From NCBI GenBank assembly GCA_902362455.1, contig CABIWJ010000003.1:1-30153 (forward strand): 30,153 bases of DNA, in the 5' to 3' direction. Shown here in pieces: positions 23,241 to 30,153 of the stretch. The notes below the pieces were generated by a model that saw only the letters and a list, made by a program, of their open reading frames with translations, did not search any database and was not told the DNA's origin. This DNA comes from Eubacteriaceae bacterium (lineage in GTDB: Bacteria; Bacillota; Clostridia; Lachnospirales; Lachnospiraceae). Made by a program: the position numbers and the translations under genes. Position 1 is the first letter of the stretch. Each line of letters opens with the position of its first letter.

Positions 23241-24251
23241 ATGGAACATTTATTAACACCTGCCGGATATTCTTCGGCATTGTCTATTCGTGAAACTGAA
23301 ATAGCAATCAAACTTGTAAAAGATTATTTCGAAAGAGTGCTCGCAGAAGAACTTAATCTTACACGTGTTTCAGCACCTTTATTCGTAAGACCTGAATCAG
23401 GACTTAATGATAACCTTAATGGTGTAGAAAGACCTGTGAGCTTTGGCATAAAAGAACAGGGTGACAAAGAAGTTGAAATCGTACATTCACTTGCTAAATG
23501 GAAACGTCAGGCTCTTAAGCGTTATGGTTTCCATTCAGGTGAGGGACTTTACACAGATATGAACGCTATCAGACGTGATGAAGATACTGATAACATTCAT
23601 TCTATATTTGTTGACCAGTGGGATTGGGAGAAAATCATTTCTAAAGAAGAGAGAAACCCTGAAACCCTTAAAGCTACTGTCCAGAAAGTATATACAGCTC
23701 TTAAACGTACAGAAAGCTATATTGCTTCACAGTATAATTACATACATGAATTTCTCCCTGCTGAAATATCATTTATCACTTCACAGGAATTAGAGGATAT
23801 GTATCCTGACTGTACACCTAAGGAAAGAGAATATAAGATTGCTAAGTTAAAAGGTGCAATCTTCATTATGCAGATAGGAGATAAATTAGCTTCAGGCGAA
23901 AAACATGATGGCCGTGCACCTGACTACGATGACTGGAAACTTAACGGAGATATTATCGTATACTATCCTGTGCTTGATATTGCTCTTGAATTATCTTCTA
24001 TGGGTATCAGAGTTGATGAGGTATCACTAAAGGAACAATTAGATAAAGCAGGTTGTCCTGAAAGAGCTGAACTTCCATTCCAGAAAGCCATCTTAGATAA
24101 GGAGCTTCCTTACACAATCGGTGGAGGAATCGGACAGTCAAGAATCTGCATGTTCTATCTTAGAAAAGCACATATCGGTGAGGTTCAGGCTTCTATCTGG
24201 CCGGATGCAATTAATGAATGTGCTGCTGAGAACGGAATTACACTTTTATAG
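23241..24251 (+). CDS. asnA: Aspartate-ammonia ligase
   Basis: A 336-residue ammonia-dependent asparagine synthetase (AMP-forming), structurally a class II aminoacyl-tRNA-synthetase-like fold. Clear AsnA marks: [73 protein letters not shown] and the C-terminal [14 protein letters not shown]. The start at 23241 ([12 protein letters not shown]) is chosen because AAAGGA lies 8 nt upstream. An in-frame ATG seven codons earlier has no ribosome site. The gene stands alone and is followed by a hairpin. Confidence 0.98.
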   Translation: MEHLLTPAGYSSALSIRETEIAIKLVKDYFERVLAEELNLTRVSAPLFVRPESGLNDNLNGVERPVSFGIKEQGDKEVEIVHSLAKWKRQALKRYGFHSGEGLYTDMNAIRRDEDTDNIHSIFVDQWDWEKIISKEERNPETLKATVQKVYTALKRTESYIASQYNYIHEFLPAEISFITSQELEDMYPDCTPKEREYKIAKLKGAIFIMQIGDKLASGEKHDGRAPDYDDWKLNGDIIVYYPVLDIALELSSMGIRVDEVSLKEQLDKAGCPERAELPFQKAILDKELPYTIGGGIGQSRICMFYLRKAHIGEVQASIWPDAINECAAENGITLL

Positions 24252-24290
24252 AATTGTATTTTTATAAAACCAATTTATATTTATGCATTT

Positions 24291-24326
24291 TAATGGCATA
24301 GGATTTAAATATATCCTATGCCATTA
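24291..24326 (+). terminator. Hairpin terminator of asnA
   Basis: Perfect 13-bp arms TAATGGCATAGGA/TCCTATGCCATTA with a 10-nt loop, followed by TTATTATTC rather than a pure T run; about 40 nt after the stop. Confidence 0.65.
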
Positions 24327-24355
24327 TTATTCAATAATTATTTCTAAGGTCAAAA

Positions 24356-24378
24356 AAACCGCCCTTAACGGACGGTTT
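24356..24378 (-). terminator. Intrinsic terminator downstream of the DegV gene
   Basis: On the minus strand AAACCGTCC, loop GTTAA and GGGCGGTTT form a 9-bp stem (one G-U pair) followed directly by seven Ts in all. It is 280 nt from the DegV stop, so the transcript would have a long 3' tail that includes the purine-rich tract. Bases 24381-24575 between them show no gene. Confidence 0.85.
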
Positions 24379-24575
24379 CTTCTATGTATATGTCAATACT
24401 CTTTTTCCCACCATTACCAAATATCCTATGATATGAAATAAGTTTTAAATATCCGGTAATTTATGTTAAAACTTTATCATAGTAATGAGTATTTTTCAAT
24501 AAGACTAAAGGCTTTTGTAGAAAAACCCCTCTATAAGTAGTAATATTTATACACTCAGATTTAATTTTATAAATT

Positions 24576-24660
24576 TTTACCCTTCTTTATTTACCCCCTC
24601 TCTTTACCTCTTATACCCCTCTTTATTACCTCTTTTACCCCTTTTTTACCCCTTTTTTTA
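24576..24660 (-). repeat. Purine-rich GGGGTAAA repeat tract after the DegV gene
   Basis: On the minus strand an almost pure A/G run, broken mainly by single Ts, carries seven GGT(A) units. ACC/ACCCC begins on the plus strand at 24579, 24593, 24606, 24615, 24628, 24637 and 24648, spaced 9-14 bp. Five units have three to five Gs. The tract starts at the stop codon. Confidence 0.8.
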
Positions 24661-25524
24661 TTTAATGCATTTTGCACATGCTAATGCTAATGCTCCAGGT
24701 CCTATATGACATGATACACTTAATGATAAATCTGCAATTTCGATATCTTTACCAGGAAATACCTTTAATACTTCTTCCCTGAATTCTACTGCTGCATCAT
24801 AATTCTGTGTATGTGCAATAAATAATCCCATATCACCATCTTCATCATTATTAAATCTTTCTTTGAAATCTTTCTGAATCGCATCAAGCATAGTTGCCTT
24901 TGCCTGTTTTATAGTTCTGGCTTTGGCAAATGCATCTAACTTTTCTCCCTGAATCTGAAGAACAGGTTTTAACTTAAGAAGATTACCAAGGGCTGCGGCA
25001 GCAGGTGTGATTCTTCCACCCTTTTTAAGGTATGTTAATGTATCTAACATAATATAAATACTTGATTCAAACTTGCGGTTCTCAAGTATTTCTTTTATCT
25101 CTTCTGCACTCTTACCTGCTTTAACAAGTTCTAACGCATCCCTTACTGACTGTTCCTGTGTTACTGAGATTCTCTGGTTATTTACTACCTGCACTTTTCC
25201 ATCATAATCATCTGATAACATTATGGCTGTCTGACATGCACCGCTTAATCCACTTGACATTGGAATATGAACAATTTCATCATATTCTTCTAATATCTTG
25301 TCCCATAAATCTGTCATAGATGAAGGTGATGGCTGTGATGTAGATATAGTACAGTCTCCTTTAAGTTTCTCAAAGAATTCCACTATAGTTAAATTAATAT
25401 CCTCAAAATATTCTTTACTGTCAATCATAAAAGGCATTGGCAAAACATACACACCCATCTCTTTAGCTTTTGCCTGTGTAATTCCACTATTACTGTCTGT
25501 AACTACTGCTATTTTCTTTTCCAC
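24658..25524 (-). CDS. DegV family fatty-acid-binding protein
   Basis: A 288-residue protein of the DegV/EDD fold. Members bind a fatty acid and serve as FakB-type carriers that present it to a FakA kinase. Family marks: VVTDSNSGIT at the start, TSQPSPSSMTDLWDKIL, IPMSSGLSGACQTA, VVNNQRISVTQEQ, LDTLTYLKKGGRITPAAAALGNLLKLKPVL and the final SVSCHIGPGALALA (His in a conserved GPGA context). No fakA is in the window. The start is GTG at 25522-25524 (EKKIAVVTDS), with only a weak GGGAT upstream. It faces asnA and is divergent from the TetR-GH13 gene. Confidence 0.93.
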   Translation of the reverse strand: MEKKIAVVTDSNSGITQAKAKEMGVYVLPMPFMIDSKEYFEDINLTIVEFFEKLKGDCTISTSQPSPSSMTDLWDKILEEYDEIVHIPMSSGLSGACQTAIMLSDDYDGKVQVVNNQRISVTQEQSVRDALELVKAGKSAEEIKEILENRKFESSIYIMLDTLTYLKKGGRITPAAAALGNLLKLKPVLQIQGEKLDAFAKARTIKQAKATMLDAIQKDFKERFNNDEDGDMGLFIAHTQNYDAAVEFREEVLKVFPGKDIEIADLSLSVSCHIGPGALALACAKCIK

Positions 25525-25714
25525 AATTTATTCTATCCCATATTTTCCATATAATTATAATATCCATAATATTTACCATAAATATCTGACGGAAATATGG
25601 CTCCTTTCTTATAATTAATCATATTAAATGCTACTTTCTAAAGAAGTATTTTAACATTATACAGGCAATTTAGCAAGTTTAAACTGATATGAGATTAATA
25701 TTTTAAAATTTAAT

Positions 25715-25744
25715 ATAGACATTTGTCTATTTCAATGTTATAAT
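25715..25744 (+). promoter_or_regulatory. Promoter and 16-bp palindromic operator of the TetR-GH13 operon
   Basis: TAGACA (25716-25721), 17-bp spacer, TATAAT (25739-25744) form a strong promoter 33 bp before the TTG start. The perfect palindrome ATAGACA-TT-TGTCTAT (25715-25730) covers the -35 box. This is the usual layout for autoregulation by a TetR-type repressor, here the N-terminal part of the first gene. The other bases of the 250-bp divergent spacer hold nothing recognised. Confidence 0.75.
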
Positions 25745-25776
25745 GCATACATACTTGCAAGGAAGAGGTAAGATAA

Positions 25777-27660
25777 TTGGAAAATGCTAAGATTAAAAAA
25801 ACAAAAAATGCTCTTTATGTAACACTCAGCAACTTACTTTGCGTGAAAGACATACGTGATATTACCGTTATAGAATTATGTAAAGAAGCAGGAATCAACA
25901 AAAGCACCTTCTATCTTCATTATAAAGATATTTATGAATGTGCAGAAGATTTTATATTACAGATTGTCTCGCCTATTGTAGACATCATTTGCCAGAATGG
26001 TGTAAATAATATGATTAAAGATTTACCTAATATCTGGTCTAAGATATTGCAATTGAATAAGGAGCAGGGCAATCTTTATAAGCCGTTTTTCAACTCACCA
26101 AGTCTGTCGCCTTTAATATATAAGGTAAGAACACAGATAATCGACTCACTAATCAGTCGTTCTACTGTCTTTGGACTTGACGATAAAGATTTATTAAATG
26201 CAAGAATAAGCATTACTTTCTTTGTAAATGGTTTTCTTGGTATTATAGAAGAAAATGGCAGAAACGAATTATCAGTAGATTCCCTTGAGGAATTTGCGAA
26301 AAAACTACAAAAAGGATTTCTAGATTACAAGCTATTTAAGGAGGACTTAAGCATGTGGGCTGATGAAAGCGTATTTTATCAAATTTACCCGTTAGGATTT
26401 TGTGGAGCACCATTCGAAAACGACGGTGTACTCACTTCAAGAATATTAAAGGTTAATGACTGGATACCTCATATTAATAAATTAGGAGCAAATGCAATTT
26501 ATTTCTCACCGGTTTTCGAATCTGACACTCATGGATATAACACAAGAGATTACCGTAAAATTGACTGCCGACTTGGTACAAATGATGACTTTAAGAATGT
26601 ATGTGACAATCTTCACAAAGCAGGTATTAAAGTTGTGTTAGACGGTGTATTTAACCATGTGGGTCGTGGTTTTTTTGCATTTCAGGACGTATTAAAGAAC
26701 AGAGAAGCATCTCCATACAAAGACTGGTTTGCGAGAATTGACTTCGGTGGAAATTCTAATTACAACGATGGATTATGGTATGAAGGCTGGGAAGGCAACT
26801 ATGATTTGGTTAAATTGAATCTTAGAAATGAAGAAGTTATTAACTATATTTTCGATAGTATCAAATTATGGGTTGATGAATTCGACATTGATGGAATTAG
26901 ACTTGATGTGGCTTATTGCCTTGATAAAGATTTCTTAAAGAGATTAAGACATTTCTGTAACGGATTAAAAGCTGACTTCTGGCTTCTTGGCGAACTTCTT
27001 CATGGTGATTATAACCAATTTGTCAATGATGAAATGCTTCACAGCTGTACAAACTATGAGTGTTATAAGGGCTTATTCTCAAGTTTCAATTCTATGAATA
27101 TGTTTGAAATTGTACACTCACTTCTCCGTCAGTTTGGTCCTGAGAACTGGACTTTATACAAAGGTAAACACTTACTCACTTTCGTAGATAATCATGACGT
27201 ATCAAGAATTGCAAGCAACCTTAATAATGAAAATCATCTTCCTCTTATTTATGCGCTTGCATTTGGTATGCCTGGAATTCCTTGCGTATATTACGGAAGC
27301 GAATGGGGTGCTAAAGCACATAAGAATGAAGGTGATTCTGCATTACGTGCCTGCTTTGATGCACCAATTGAGAACGAATTATCAGACTATATTTCTAAAC
27401 TTGCTAAAGCACACAAGAATAGTAAGGCAATCTGTTATGGAGATTTCAAATCAGTTGTTCTTACTAATCATCAATGTGTATTCGAAAGAACCTGCGATGG
27501 CGAGCGTGTATTAATCGCAATCAATGCTTCAGCTGATGATTATACTGCTCATTTTGATTCCGGAGTTGGTTCAGGAACAGACCTTATTACAGGTGAAACC
27601 GTAAGTTTCGAGGGTGGTCTTAATATGAAAGGATATAGTGCAAAATACATCAAATGCTAG
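25777..27660 (+). CDS. TetR-type regulator fused in frame to a GH13 alpha-glucan hydrolase
   Basis: A continuous 627-codon frame. Residues 1-190 are a full-length TetR/AcrR-type regulator: the HTH DITVIELCKEAGINKSTFYLHYKD at about 28-51, then an all-helical ligand domain ending SLEEFAKKLQKGFLDYK. Residues 193-627 are a complete GH13 enzyme: WADESVFYQIYPLGF, DGVFNHVG, the nucleophile Asp377 in DGIRLDVAY, the acid/base Glu406 in LLGELLHGD, and Asp474 in FVDNHDVSRI. These motifs suggest an alpha-glucosidase/neopullulanase-like maltodextrin enzyme. The start is TTG with GAGGT 7 nt upstream. At the junction AAGGAGG and an in-frame ATG (26353) could give the free enzyme. It overlaps the open frame of glgB and shares its operon. 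A lost stop codon or a sequencing error would be the trivial explanations. Confidence 0.9.
   Translation: MENAKIKKTKNALYVTLSNLLCVKDIRDITVIELCKEAGINKSTFYLHYKDIYECAEDFILQIVSPIVDIICQNGVNNMIKDLPNIWSKILQLNKEQGNLYKPFFNSPSLSPLIYKVRTQIIDSLISRSTVFGLDDKDLLNARISITFFVNGFLGIIEENGRNELSVDSLEEFAKKLQKGFLDYKLFKEDLSMWADESVFYQIYPLGFCGAPFENDGVLTSRILKVNDWIPHINKLGANAIYFSPVFESDTHGYNTRDYRKIDCRLGTNDDFKNVCDNLHKAGIKVVLDGVFNHVGRGFFAFQDVLKNREASPYKDWFARIDFGGNSNYNDGLWYEGWEGNYDLVKLNLRNEEVINYIFDSIKLWVDEFDIDGIRLDVAYCLDKDFLKRLRHFCNGLKADFWLLGELLHGDYNQFVNDEMLHSCTNYECYKGLFSSFNSMNMFEIVHSLLRQFGPENWTLYKGKHLLTFVDNHDVSRIASNLNNENHLPLIYALAFGMPGIPCVYYGSEWGAKAHKNEGDSALRACFDAPIENELSDYISKLAKAHKNSKAICYGDFKSVVLTNHQCVFERTCDGERVLIAINASADDYTAHFDSGVGSGTDLITGETVSFEGGLNMKGYSAKYIKC
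26338..26355 (+). promoter_or_regulatory. Internal Shine-Dalgarno and ATG at the TetR/GH13 junction
   Basis: AAGGAGG (26338-26344), 8 nt, then ATG (26353), in frame with the upstream regulator. It is a stronger ribosome site than that of the annotated TTG start. Initiation here would give a 435-residue stand-alone GH13 starting MWADESVFYQ, a natural N-terminus for this family. Confidence 0.8.
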
Positions 27661-27671
27661 GAGGTATAACA

Positions 27672-29459
27672 ATGAATTTCTATAATTTTTATACAGGTCA
27701 GATTTTTGACGCTTATAATTATCTTGGCGCACATATTGAAAAAAAAGGTGTTACTTTCCGTACATTTGCACCTGCTGCAAGTAATGTTGCGGTAATCGGA
27801 AGTTTTAATAACTGGCAGCCACAGAATATGAATCGTGTGGCAGATGACAGACAATTCTTTGAACTCTTTGTAGAGAATGCCAAACCAGGCGATATGTATA
27901 AATTCCAGATAACTGCATCAAATGGTGTAATTGACCATTGTGATCCTTATGGTTTCGGAATGGAATTACGCCCTGATAGTGCGAGCATAATTCGCGATTT
28001 AGATGAATATAAATTCTCTGATGCTAAATGGTTGAAGAAACGTACTGATTTCAAGAAAGCACCTCTTAATATCTATGAGGTGCATCTTGGAAGCTGGCTG
28101 ACTAATCCGGATGACGAGCATGGCTGGTTTACCTATGATGAAATAGCTCCTAAACTCATTAAATATATGAAAGAGAATGGTTATAACTGTCTTGAACTTA
28201 TGCCTATAAGCGAACACCCATGTGATGAAAGCTGGGGGTATCAGAATACCGGCTTCTTCGCTCCAACAAGCAGATACGGAACCGCCACTCAGTTCCAGAA
28301 GATGATTGATTTATTCCATGCATCTGATATAGCTGTAATCGTAGATTTTGTTCCTGTCCATTTTGCTGTAGACGCTTACGCTCTTGCTAATTATGACGGA
28401 ACAGCACTTTATGAATATCCTCATAATGATGTAGGTGTCAGTGAATGGGGAAGCTGTAACTTTATGCACAGTCGTGGAGAGGTGCGCAGTTTCTTAAACA
28501 GTGCTGCTGCTTACTGGCTCGATAAATACCACATTGATGGCCTTAGAATGGACGCAATCAGCCGAATCTTATATTGGCAAGGTGATGAGAACCGTGGTGT
28601 AAATGGTAATGCCGTAGATTTTGTTAAGACACTTAACAGTGGACTTAAAGACAGATTTCCTAATTGTATGCTTGCAGCGGAAGATTCTACTAACTTTAAA
28701 GATGTTACTAAATCTGTCAGAGATGGTGGCTTAGGTTTCGACTACAAGTGGGATATGGGCTGGATGAATGATACCCTTGAATATATGAAGCTTGATCCAT
28801 TATTCCGTGGAGGAAGTTATCATAAACTTACTTTCAGTATGATGTATTACTATGATGCTAACTTCTTACTTCCTTTTTCACATGATGAAACAGTTCATGG
28901 CAAATGCACGATTCTTCAGAAAATGTTCGGTGAATACGAGATGAAATTTCCACAAGGTCGCCTACTTTATATGTATATGATGACACATCCGGGCAAGAAA
29001 CTCAACTTTATGGGCAATGAACTCGGACAGCTTAGGGAATGGGACGAAAAACGTGAACAGGACTGGGATATTCTCAAATATCCAATTCATGATTCTTTTC
29101 ATAAATATATACAAAAACTAAATAAAATATATATTGATAATCCTGCATTATGGGAAGAAGACTATGATAAAAATGGTTTTGAATGGATTGACTGTCATAG
29201 TGAAAGCGAATGTCTGTACTCTTACATTCGCCGCAGTCCAAAACAAAATATAATCGTAGCCCTTAATTTCTCAGGTGTTGCACAGAACTACACCCTTGAT
29301 TTAAAAAAGAACGGCAAATACAGAGTCTTACTCAACTCTGACTATGATATTTATGGTGGTAATACTCCTGTAAGCCGCAAACAGTTATCTACTGTTTCTA
29401 AAAAACTTAACTTAGAACTTCCGGCTTTCAGCGGTATAATATTAGAAGAAGTTAAATAA
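27672..29459 (+). CDS. glgB: 1,4-alpha-glucan branching enzyme
   Basis: A 595-residue GH13 branching enzyme that introduces alpha-1,6 branches into glycogen. The N-terminal CBM48 (about 15-105) has VTFRTFAPAASNVAVIGSFNNW. The catalytic barrel has YEVHLGSW, NGYNCLELMPISEHP with SWGYQ, VDFVPVHF, the nucleophile Asp294 in DGLRMDAIS, Glu337 in AAEDST, and Asp405 in FSHDETVHGK. The C-terminal beta domain ends in LPAFSGIILEE. It is somewhat shorter than E. coli GlgB because it lacks the extra N-terminal domain. The start at 27672 is set by AGGAGG 7 nt upstream; it is 11 nt behind the GH13 stop, so the two glucan enzymes are coupled. Confidence 0.96.
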   Translation: MNFYNFYTGQIFDAYNYLGAHIEKKGVTFRTFAPAASNVAVIGSFNNWQPQNMNRVADDRQFFELFVENAKPGDMYKFQITASNGVIDHCDPYGFGMELRPDSASIIRDLDEYKFSDAKWLKKRTDFKKAPLNIYEVHLGSWLTNPDDEHGWFTYDEIAPKLIKYMKENGYNCLELMPISEHPCDESWGYQNTGFFAPTSRYGTATQFQKMIDLFHASDIAVIVDFVPVHFAVDAYALANYDGTALYEYPHNDVGVSEWGSCNFMHSRGEVRSFLNSAAAYWLDKYHIDGLRMDAISRILYWQGDENRGVNGNAVDFVKTLNSGLKDRFPNCMLAAEDSTNFKDVTKSVRDGGLGFDYKWDMGWMNDTLEYMKLDPLFRGGSYHKLTFSMMYYYDANFLLPFSHDETVHGKCTILQKMFGEYEMKFPQGRLLYMYMMTHPGKKLNFMGNELGQLREWDEKREQDWDILKYPIHDSFHKYIQKLNKIYIDNPALWEEDYDKNGFEWIDCHSESECLYSYIRRSPKQNIIVALNFSGVAQNYTLDLKKNGKYRVLLNSDYDIYGGNTPVSRKQLSTVSKKLNLELPAFSGIILEEVK

Positions 29460-29502
29460 ATTATAAGTTGTTTATCAATCCAACTAACGTTCCTTATTTT
29501 TC

Positions 29503-29582
29503 AAGGCTTTCAGAGCCTCAAATCGTGAACTTGTATGTATTTTCCCTTGTTTTTGCCCTTATGGGTAACTTACAAGGGAAAT
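29503..29582 (+). terminator. Two hairpins downstream of glgB
   Basis: A small stem AGGCT/AGCCT (29503-29517) is followed by a longer one, TTTCCCTTGT/ACAAGGGAAA (29542-29551 and 29573-29582) with an inner CCC/GGG stem. There is no clear T run, so termination is only likely. Confidence 0.5.
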
Positions 29583-29605
29583 CATTGTTTATTGCCCTGC
29601 AACCT

Positions 29606-29708
29606 TATCCACATATCAAAAGTTGCATCATCCATATTTTTTAATAATTGTTATCAACAGTACTCCCGTTAATTAATATTATCAACAAGTTTTTTGATTT
29701 TATCTACA
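29606..29708 (+). promoter_or_regulatory. Cluster of four DnaA-box-like 9-mers
   Basis: TTATCCACA (29606-29614, perfect consensus), TTATCAACA (29651-29659), TTATCAACA (29679-29687) and TTATCTACA (29700-29708), all on the plus strand within 103 bp of AT-rich spacer. The last three differ from TTATCCACA at a single position. Confidence 0.65.
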
Positions 29709-29736
29709 AGTTTCTTGTGAAGATATGCATTTTATA

Positions 29737-29766
29737 TTGCTTTCTTAGGCATAATTATGCTATAAT
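29737..29766 (+). promoter_or_regulatory. Promoter and palindromic operator of the toxin-antitoxin unit
   Basis: TTGCTT (29737-29742), 18 bp, TATAAT (29761-29766). The perfect palindrome GCATAATTATGC (29749-29760) abuts the -10, where an antitoxin repressor would block transcription. Confidence 0.65.
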
Positions 29767-29792
29767 TGTGTCAACGAAAGGAGTGAAGCATT

Positions 29793-30056
29793 ATGCCACT
29801 TATTATGCCTATTAAGGATTTACGCAATACAACCGAGATTTCCAATATCGCACACAAGGAACAGGAGCCTATTTTTATTACCAAAAACGGATATAGCGAC
29901 TTGGTTGTGATGAGTAGTGAATTATACGATAAATTTGCAAGAATGAATCGCATCGACCAGGCAATCTTCGAATCTGAGCAAGAAATTGCTAACGGTGCAG
30001 AAGCAGTTGACGCAGAAAAAGTTTTTGCAGAATTGGAGAAAAAGCATTTTGGATAA
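29793..30056 (+). CDS. Type II antitoxin, Phd/YefM family
   Basis: An 87-residue antitoxin. The N-terminal DNA-binding part MPIKDLRNTTEISNIAHKEQEPIFITKNGYSDLVVMSSELYD is the classic Phd/YefM pattern (I-K-D-L-R-N...EPIFITKNGxxDLVVMS). The acidic, helical C-terminus (FESEQEIANGAEAVDAEKVFAELEKKHF) would wrap the toxin. The start is chosen from AAAGGAG 9 nt upstream. Its end overlaps the toxin start by 8 nt. Autoregulation through the palindrome at the promoter is expected. Confidence 0.92.
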   Translation: MPLIMPIKDLRNTTEISNIAHKEQEPIFITKNGYSDLVVMSSELYDKFARMNRIDQAIFESEQEIANGAEAVDAEKVFAELEKKHFG

Positions 30057-30153
30057 ATACAAGGTAAAAGTCAACCCTAGAGCAATCCGTGAATTAGACC
30101 ACATTTACGAATATATTGCAAATGAAAAACGCTCCGCGTGGATCGCACTGCGG
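30049..30153 (+). CDS. RelE/ParE-type toxin, partial (runs off the window)
   Basis: It begins with TTG at 30049, overlapping the antitoxin stop. The 35 visible codons read DKYKVKVNPRAIRELDHIY then EYIANEK, the start of a RelE/ParE-fold toxin (beta strand, then NPRAxRELDxIYxYI helix). ParE-like (gyrase poison) and RelE-like (ribosome-dependent nuclease) activities cannot be separated from this part. The last 25 bases are markedly GC-richer than the rest of the gene, and their residues (RSAWIALR) fit the family less well. Confidence 0.8.
   Translation, partial: MDKYKVKVNPRAIRELDHIYEYIANEKRSAWIALR

Noticed and set aside
24576..24660. CRISPR array
   Set aside because: The repeat units are only about 10 bp, degenerate and without unique spacers; no cas genes are in the window.
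29606..29708. Chromosomal origin oriC at the DnaA-box cluster
   Set aside because: None of dnaA, dnaN, recF, rpmH or gyrase-origin neighbours is present, and there are only four boxes in one orientation. A titration or regulatory cluster is more likely.

Overview
The window looks like a chromosomal segment of a low-GC Clostridia bacterium, most likely a gut-type Lachnospiraceae. The evidence is the AT-rich codon use, strong AGGAGG ribosome-binding sites, occasional TTG/GTG starts, spore-type cell-wall proteins (a SleB-like hydrolase and a SpoIID-like protein) and the gene content. No species can be named from the sequence alone. No rRNA, tRNA, CRISPR array, transposase or prophage gene was seen.

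Left part (1-4700, minus strand): three head-to-tail copies of one cassette of about 1.6 kb. Each cassette has a sigma-A promoter, a c-di-GMP-I (GEMM-I) riboswitch, an intrinsic terminator, a lipoprotein-like gene of unknown family ('A') and an overlapping gene ('B'). B encodes the front part of a Mbeg1/DUF2974-like alpha/beta-hydrolase that stops just after the GHSxGG nucleophile elbow. Copy 3 (right) is intact. Copy 2 has an intact A and a broken B. In copy 1 both genes are broken, and it runs off the window edge. This is the most unusual regulatory structure in the window: a c-di-GMP-controlled, expanding and decaying surface-protein array.

Centre (5007-23033, almost all minus strand): housekeeping genes. 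These are a type II topoisomerase pair (parE-parC-like, with a Gly/Asp-rich insert in the ParC tail) preceded by a GC-rich element of four hairpins; a histidine phosphatase and a GNAT acetyltransferase; a small remnant of an Ig-like surface protein; carA-carB (glutamine carbamoyl-phosphate synthetase); a PutP sodium/solute symporter; a coiled-coil SleB-type hydrolase; a SpoIID-like/peptidoglycan-binding protein; the thyA-folA pair (thymidylate synthase and dihydrofolate reductase, which close the folate cycle); and hflX.

Right part (23241-30153): asnA (plus) converges on a degV-family gene (minus), whose 3' flank is a strikingly purine-rich, G-clustered repeat tract. Then comes a plus-strand glycan operon. 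Its first gene is an in-frame fusion of a TetR regulator to a GH13 alpha-glucosidase/amylase, with a perfect internal Shine-Dalgarno and ATG at the domain junction, so it may make both a fusion and a free enzyme. A 16-bp palindrome overlaps its promoter. The second gene is glgB. The spacer after glgB carries four same-orientation DnaA-box-like 9-mers. The window ends in a Phd/YefM-type antitoxin gene and the start of its RelE/ParE-like toxin gene.
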